Of a stretch of 64,000 nt of DNA, positions 58,430 through 64,000 are shown piece by piece. Within the stretch, counting starts at the first letter, position 1. Each line of letters begins with the position of its first letter. The notes beneath the pieces are model-generated. The model made no database searches. It saw only the letters and a program-made list of their open reading frames with translations, and was not told where the DNA came from. The DNA comes from Trichostrongylus colubriformis (taxonomy: Eukaryota > Nematoda > Chromadorea > Rhabditida > Trichostrongylidae): assembly GCA_963978905.1 (NCBI GenBank), contig OZ022257.1, forward strand, positions 56,314,873 to 56,378,872, written 5' to 3'. The translations under genes and the position numbers were made by a program.

Positions 58430-60202
58430 GAATAAACATGACTGAATATAAATTCCACAAAGATTTTTTCCCGAAAATTGAAATTCCACAAAGATTTTTT
58501 CCCGAAAATTGGATCACTAGATGCGCCAACGTGCTTAGCTGAAAGGTGTATGATGTCAGTAATAAACTCGAATCAGAGTTTAAAAAAGGGAAGAGCACAG
58601 AGATTCCTTTGAATCTTGGCTTGAAAAATTTTCAAAGATGCGGGATCAATGAGGGTTGTTTTTCTGATGATATCAACTTTCAGAACGGTGCGAGTCTTCA
58701 TTCTTGGCTGGATTTCTTCATTATTCGAGGGTTTCAGTGATGATCTATCCAGTCCAAGCATTGTTACTGGTGATTGTACAGATGCTGATTCTTCTTTCAT
58801 AACAAATTATTACAAGTTGAAAAACAGTTCCTCAGTTATTCCACACCGTCGCTGGTGTTTGGAGCGTCTGCGTCAGACATTACTATGTTAATATGTGAAT
58901 TCTTCTCGTAGGATTACCACTATCAAATTATTTCTAATCTGGAATGAGCAATTCCATGTGATGCTTGTGCTTTCTCACCTTCTGTTCCATCTTTTGAAAT
59001 ACTGTGGCGCACCGCAATCTCATTGGCACCCGTGGGCTACTGTCCATGTCTCTGAAAAGCCGTTCCAAAAGTGTTGGACGGGAATGCGCGCACGCTATTT
59101 CCAGCGCTTAATCTGCCCATTCCTTAAATTTTGTTTTTGTTTCACGGTGTGACATCAGGCGTATGTTGTCTACAATTTTCTAAAAAAATTCAACGCAGCT
59201 TATTTCCTCAGAATTGCACTTATACAATAATGATCTCCACATGTAATCAGGTAGACGTGTTGTGAATATCCGGTCTCCCATAACACTTTTATCCGTTGAT
59301 TTTATCGACTCTTATCGGTTTATCCTGTGCTACTCTCAAATTCGAATCCAATCTACATGGCATGAATAACTCAGAAGCTGTCGATTGATCCTTGCATCTG
59401 AGACATAGCGTTCGTACGCACGTAGAGATGCTACTGATTGTCTTCTCGCTTCACCCAGTGCAAATCAATTGTGTGTATCCGAATGGAACCCTTTCATCAT
59501 GAAAAATGTTAACTAGTCTTTACTCGTCTAAATTTTTTCTTCTCCAACTCTGGCTTTTCTAGTCCTATGTTACACGTGCCTAATAATAAAAGCTCATTTG
59601 TGTTTTCCTTACAATTGAAGGTTGCAATACCTAAAGAAGGATTCAGTTGGATTGTAACATAAGCAATGTAGCTTTCTCTTACAAGTGAGAATTCTTGAAA
59701 GTAGTGGAATTGAGAAGTTACGGAATGCTATAACCCATTGGAGGGGAATCATCTAATCCACACGGTGTACTTTCCGCCGGCACGGCGTGGTTACATTCAC
59801 AGGAGGCGAGGCAGAATGGCACGGGAGAGATGCAGAGATGACGTAAAAACTAGAAATGGTGACACAGGTGGAGACGCAGACACACACAGCCATGCCATAC
59901 CGACGGCATCACAAAGTATGAACGCCGCCTATGGTGCAAAACTTCTTTTCTCCGAAATCGCTGAATTTTGGCCCCCAATGACGTCATTAAGAATTAAAGT
60001 GGTTGAAACAGTAATGGCCTGTACAACTCTTCGAAGATATCTCGTGCGACCATCTGTGGAGGATTTGACACCTCATTTTTCAGGAACTTAAGATTCTATC
60101 AGTCGAGACTCTGAACATTATTGTATAATAAACGCTGCATCTACAAAATGTCATTAAAGCGGGAAGTTTTATGTGGGAAGCGCGCTGTAAACGAAGGCGA
60201 AA
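58430..60202. other. Non-coding stretch with a degenerate MITE (unit 2)
   Basis: Copy of 32,620-34,347. The degenerate Harbinger-like MITE is at about 59,759-59,930. Open frames differ from unit 1 by frameshifts, arguing against coding function. Confidence 0.45.
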
Positions 60203-60747
60203 TATTAGGTTGTTCGGAAAGAAATGCGCGTCGAGTTTGTCCATTTATTTCTCTTCTACTATAGAAGATTTTGTAAAACAGTTTTGCCTATTAAAAAGAG
60301 AATTTTATTGCGCATCTTTCAAAATATTTCTGTCTGTGTCTATCATGTTTTTTTTTCAAAGAAAAATTCAAAAATAATTTTTCGATTTTTTCTCTTCAAA
60401 ATTTTGAAAATAATTTCAAAGCATGATTCTATGCGATAGGCGATAAATATTTGACGCAATGCGTAATAATGTTTGCGGATGAATTTGGCTGTATAAAGTG
60501 TCGAGCAAAGTTCCAGCGTTTCAAAAACGGTAGTGAAAGTTTGGAGGACGAAGAACATGGAAGTCGGCCTCAAATCGTCGGAACGTTTTTTTTTTCTTCA
60601 AAAAAGCAAAGTAGACATAGACAGAGATATATGAAAAGATGCACATTAAAAATGTCTATTTAACAGATAAAACTGTTTGAAAGAATTTCTATAGTAGGAG
60701 AGAAAAATGAACAAATTTAACCGCATTTCTTTCCGAACAACCTAATA
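60203..60747. mobile_element. Mariner deletion derivative, 541 bp (unit 2)
   Basis: The element is 60205-60745, ends TTAGGTTGTTCGGAAAGAAA, with TA on both sides (60203-60204, 60746-60747). It contains the same truncated transposase piece (FQRFKNGSESLEDEEHGSRP) as 34,350-34,889. Confidence 0.85.
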
Positions 60748-60812
60748 TATTGTTCAATAACAGTATGAGGCATCAGATGTCTACTCAAGAAACGCAGAGT
60801 GACTGCATCAAG

Positions 60813-61095
60813 TCCAAAAACGATTTTTCGGACTTTTTCTTCGGGTTTGCACCATTTTGGTACCGAATTAATAGTTTTTAGACTGAGAACCGCACATTTC
60901 AGTGAACACCAAGACTACAACAGGCGTGGTCAGCTCAGATCACATGTGCTCCGTACGTTTCGTTTTATGCCCACCCTCTTCTCCAGCAAACTTTTCCCTA
61001 CTTCCAATGGTGGGTCTTGAGGTAATGCCGAATGTTGTGACACGTAATAGTGGGGGAACGGACCGCCGAAGCGTTTTATATGTAGCAGGAAAAAA
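60813..61095. other. 283-bp segment absent from unit 1
   Basis: Unit 1 reads 'tcaag' directly into 'ccgtacaattc' (34955|34956). Unit 2 carries 283 bp between these words, starting with a small fold TCCAAAAACG-ATTTTTCGGA and ending in AAAAA. There are no clear inverted ends or target duplication, so insertion and deletion cannot be told apart. Confidence 0.6.
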
Positions 61096-61940
61096 CCGTA
61101 CAATTCTCAGGACCTACGCTGTTATTACTTCAAAAAGCATTTTGCATGAAGCAGAAATTGAAATATTCTGAAAACTTGAGGCTTCTGTAGCGGTTTTGAC
61201 TGAACTTTCGGTGTCTCACACTGTTGGATCATTCAGATTATCATGGGCCTTGAACAGTATTAAGAGTATCAAAAAATTTACTATGGAATTCGGTCCTCCA
61301 CTATCTTTAATATTAAATACGGTACATAAACATATAGGAATACTTGAACAAATGTAAGTTTAATAATTGTTGCTGCAAACTTGTACTTTGATTCTGCGGT
61401 GACTTTCCTTTCTTTCACCTCCTTGTCCTGGTACTGCGGCCGATTCTGCTTTCGTTGCTCCTTGTCCTTGTGTCACATCGCTCGACGCTATTGCCGCTCT
61501 TGGTAGGAAACGTGAGTGGTACAGCAAGGTTTTTCAACTTTTCTCCCAAAGATTCCAGCAACACATTGTAATCCTTGCACTTCTGGGGGGGGGGGGGGGG
61601 GGGTGACGGAGTCTTGTTCCTGAAAATTTTTTATATTCGACGTCCACAAATTTTGAGTAATTATTGGACCGATGAGGCGACTTCTAATAAAGGGTGTTCG
61701 ATCGATTGCAATAATTTAGTACTAGGCAGCACGAACTGCAACTTTTATTAGAGAGACACTTCAAATTGAGAACGGATAGCGTCCGGGGGAGAGGGGGAGG
61801 TGTATTTCTCAAATCTCGCTCTCGACGTGTGAATGTTCGATTACACCTCTGCGTCCTCTCATTTTATGGTATTCTCCCGTCAATATGTAACTCATGGGAA
61901 ATCGCTCATCATCTGATGATGTATCACCACAAAGTTTTCC

Positions 61941-64000
61941 GGTTCAACATAGCTGTTGTTCACAGATATTGTGCACTCAAGAGCAGTGGCGATCTCATTT
62001 GTCCCAGCACTGCCTAATATCATGTAGTGTGAAGGTGTGATGGCAGTTTTAAGTTGCTATACTCCACCCTCAAATTTACATACCGTCCATATATTGATTG
62101 ATGCACCTTCGACGTATCAAGTCACTCGTTGAATTAAATCTGCTAATAAAGAGATGGGAATTTCGATCCAATTTGTTTTACAGTGGATTGATAAAGGTGG
62201 AAGTGCTCTTTGGAATTAAAGACTCGGCATGACAGATCATCGAAGGGGCGAAATTACATGCCTTTTCGTTAAAAATTAGTGATTGTGTACCCTTATGTCA
62301 GGATTTCGCGCTGCTATTTTCTCCGCGCGAACTGACTGCCCGCGACGCTATAATACTACGTGTGAAGCAAAAAGAGTCCGGACAACCAAAAATGATGCAT
62401 TGAAGGAGAAGGTAGAATCCTACTATATATAATTCGCTTAGTATGTCTGTGTGTCTGTCTGTGTGTGCGTGTGTGTGTGTTTGTCCGTCTGTCACGAAAT
62501 TCATATCTCGCGTCGCAGCAAAGCTGGGACGCTGAATTTTACAAGTAATATAGGGGGTGCTAAGGGAACCCCAGCGGTGGTGGACCGAAAGTGATAGCAG
62601 CTGATAAGGGCTGATAAGGAGCCTCGGAAAGCAAATGGCACCAAACCCGTTTTGCCTTTCGGGTTGATCCTAAAGCGCTAACACTCATAGGTTTTCGGTA
62701 GGGTGGGCCAGGGACATTAATGGTGGGTGACCCGCACTGATAACGGTTGATAAGATTTGATAAGGAGCGTAAAAAGGCTAGAGTCGTCGAATCTGCTTCG
62801 CTTTTCGCATTTATCCTAGAGCGTTCACACTCACAGGTGCTTTGCGGAGTGGGACGGGAACATTGATGGTGGGTGATCCACACTGATAACGATTGATAAG
62901 ATTCGATAATGGGCGTAAAAAGGCTGGAGTCGTCGAATTCGTTTCGCCGCGTTGATCCAAAAGTGCTGACACTTATAGGTGTTCAGCAGGGTAGGCCAGG
63001 GACATGAATGGTGGGTGATCCAAATTGGTAATGCTTAATAAGATTTGATAAGGAGCATGAAAAGGCAAATGCCGTCAAATTCGTTTCGTCCATCGCTTTG
63101 ATGCGAGAGCATTGGCACTCATGGGTGTTTAGCAGGGTGGGACGGGGACATCAGTGGTGGGTGATCCAAACTAATAATGGTTGATAAGATTCGATTGAAG
63201 GGTGAGAAGGGAAATGTCACTAAGGCCCGTTCGCTTTGCGGCTGACAGTGGAATGTTCACATTCGCAGGTGTTGTAGGGTACGGGGATCTCAATGGTATT
63301 GTTGGGTACAGGGGCCTCAGTGAAACTGCGGCTTACAGTGGCTGATAAGAACAGTTAGGAATTGAATGTGAAATCCTTCACATCGCTTGCTACTACTAAA
63401 CAACCGCTTTGCAAAAGCGACTGACGCTCAGTGCTATTGGGTGAACATATTTTGTTCTGATATCACTGGCCGATGTATCGACCGCTGAATTGCCTAGCGT
63501 TCCAAAAATTGGTGCATTTCTCTTGATATTCATTGATAATCATGATACGACCTATATTTGTGATAGCAAAGCAAGCGATCAACTCTGAATCATTTTCTAA
63601 TGCGGAGTTGGCAGCAACACTGAGTATCGACCGCTAGATTATGTAAAATTCCAAGTAGTGAAGCATGTTTACGAAAACGATAAAACTCGATCAGCTGGAT
63701 ATGGATCTGCCATTAATGTGTAGGAATTACATGCCCAGCAAGTGAACAATTTGTTACCGATCGATGCAATCGAATACAAGGGAGTAAGAGAGGAGTAAGA
63801 GAGAGTAAGAGACCAGAGATACCAACCAAGTCTTATGCCCATCACACAATTTCAGGGGGTGCTATCAGTACAAAAGGTGGAGATTAGCTGGCTAGTATTT
63901 TGATTTGATGTCCTGAAAAAGATGCAACCTGCTGCTAGTGCGTTAACGGAATTTTTTTAGTTATGAAAGAGATTGGTTTGCTCACTACTGTGGAAAAAGC
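61941..64000 (+). repeat. Segmental array, unit 3 (truncated, rearranged)
   Basis: Matches 36,700-38,540 of unit 2 at about 98% by eye, including the first 1.36 kb of Helitron H1 (62,418-63,779). It then jumps at 63,779/63,780 to sequence matching 22,799 onward. The stretch lost includes the Helitron 3' end and the whole cysteine-rich gene fragment. It runs off the window. Confidence 0.8.
62418..63779 (+). mobile_element. Truncated Helitron H1 copy (unit 3)
   Basis: Starts TCCTACTATATATAATTCGC after host A, with an expanded GT/GTCT microsatellite. It is colinear with H1 up to 'cgaatacaa' and then broken, with no 3' hairpin or CTGG. It shares the insertion site of H1, so that insertion predates the unit 2/unit 3 split. 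Confidence 0.75.

Larger units (their letters stand above)
36701..61940 (+). repeat. Segmental array, unit 2
   Basis: Second copy of the array unit. Relative to unit 1 it carries extra sequence: a Helitron pair (37,181-40,462), a third Helitron (42,579-43,395), a 672-bp segment (about 44,010-44,681), a Penelope-like element (47,668-50,924), a 225-bp tandem duplication (52,044) and a 283-bp segment (60,813-61,095). It lacks the 898-bp mariner-type MITE. The secreted-protein gene is intact; the cysteine-rich gene has a nonsense mutation. Confidence 0.85.

Overview
The window is eukaryotic and reads like a nematode, possibly a strongylid; this is inference. Evidence: short introns (two of about 60-90 bp) with GT-AG ends and some T-rich acceptors, a small multi-exon gene for a secreted protein, many Tc1/mariner, PIF/Harbinger-like and Mutator-like short elements, and Helitron-like repeats. 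There are no operons, ribosome sites or other bacterial features, and no rRNA genes. Protein-coding content is very low. Most long open frames are chance or lie inside repeats.

Layout. Positions 1 to about 19,020 are mostly unique, gene-poor DNA sprinkled with MITEs, poly-G/poly-C tracts and hairpin repeats. The standout is a 1.37 kb almost perfectly palindromic mariner-type element (16,875-18,246) inserted inside a Harbinger-type MITE. From about 19,020 to the end the window is a head-to-tail segmental array with at least three units: unit 1 (about 19,020-36,700), unit 2 (about 36,700-61,940) and a truncated unit 3 (about 61,940 to the end). Most of units 1 and 2 (from about 20.3 kb and 41.1 kb) are nearly identical by eye. 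They differ mainly by clean mobile-element insertions, so each unit serves as the other's empty site.

Each full unit carries (i) a multi-exon gene fragment for a cysteine-rich extracellular-type protein (open in unit 1, nonsense-mutated in unit 2, deleted from unit 3); (ii) a large inverted-repeat element with Helitron-like termini; (iii) a complete five-exon gene for a 145-residue secreted protein of unknown family (intact in both units); (iv) a decayed cecropia-type mariner, a mariner deletion derivative and a remnant of a third mariner lineage.

Insertions private to one unit are: a 3.26 kb Penelope-like retroelement (RT plus GIY-YIG) with an 11-bp target duplication, an inverted partial copy of itself and hammerhead-ribozyme-like termini (unit 2); an 817 bp Helitron with TC/CTGG ends in an A|T site (unit 2); an 898 bp mariner-type MITE (unit 1); and two Helitrons joined 3' end to 5' end with no base between them (unit 2). 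Haplotypes placed in tandem by the assembler are a live alternative to true duplication. All repeat comparisons were made by eye, without alignment software.
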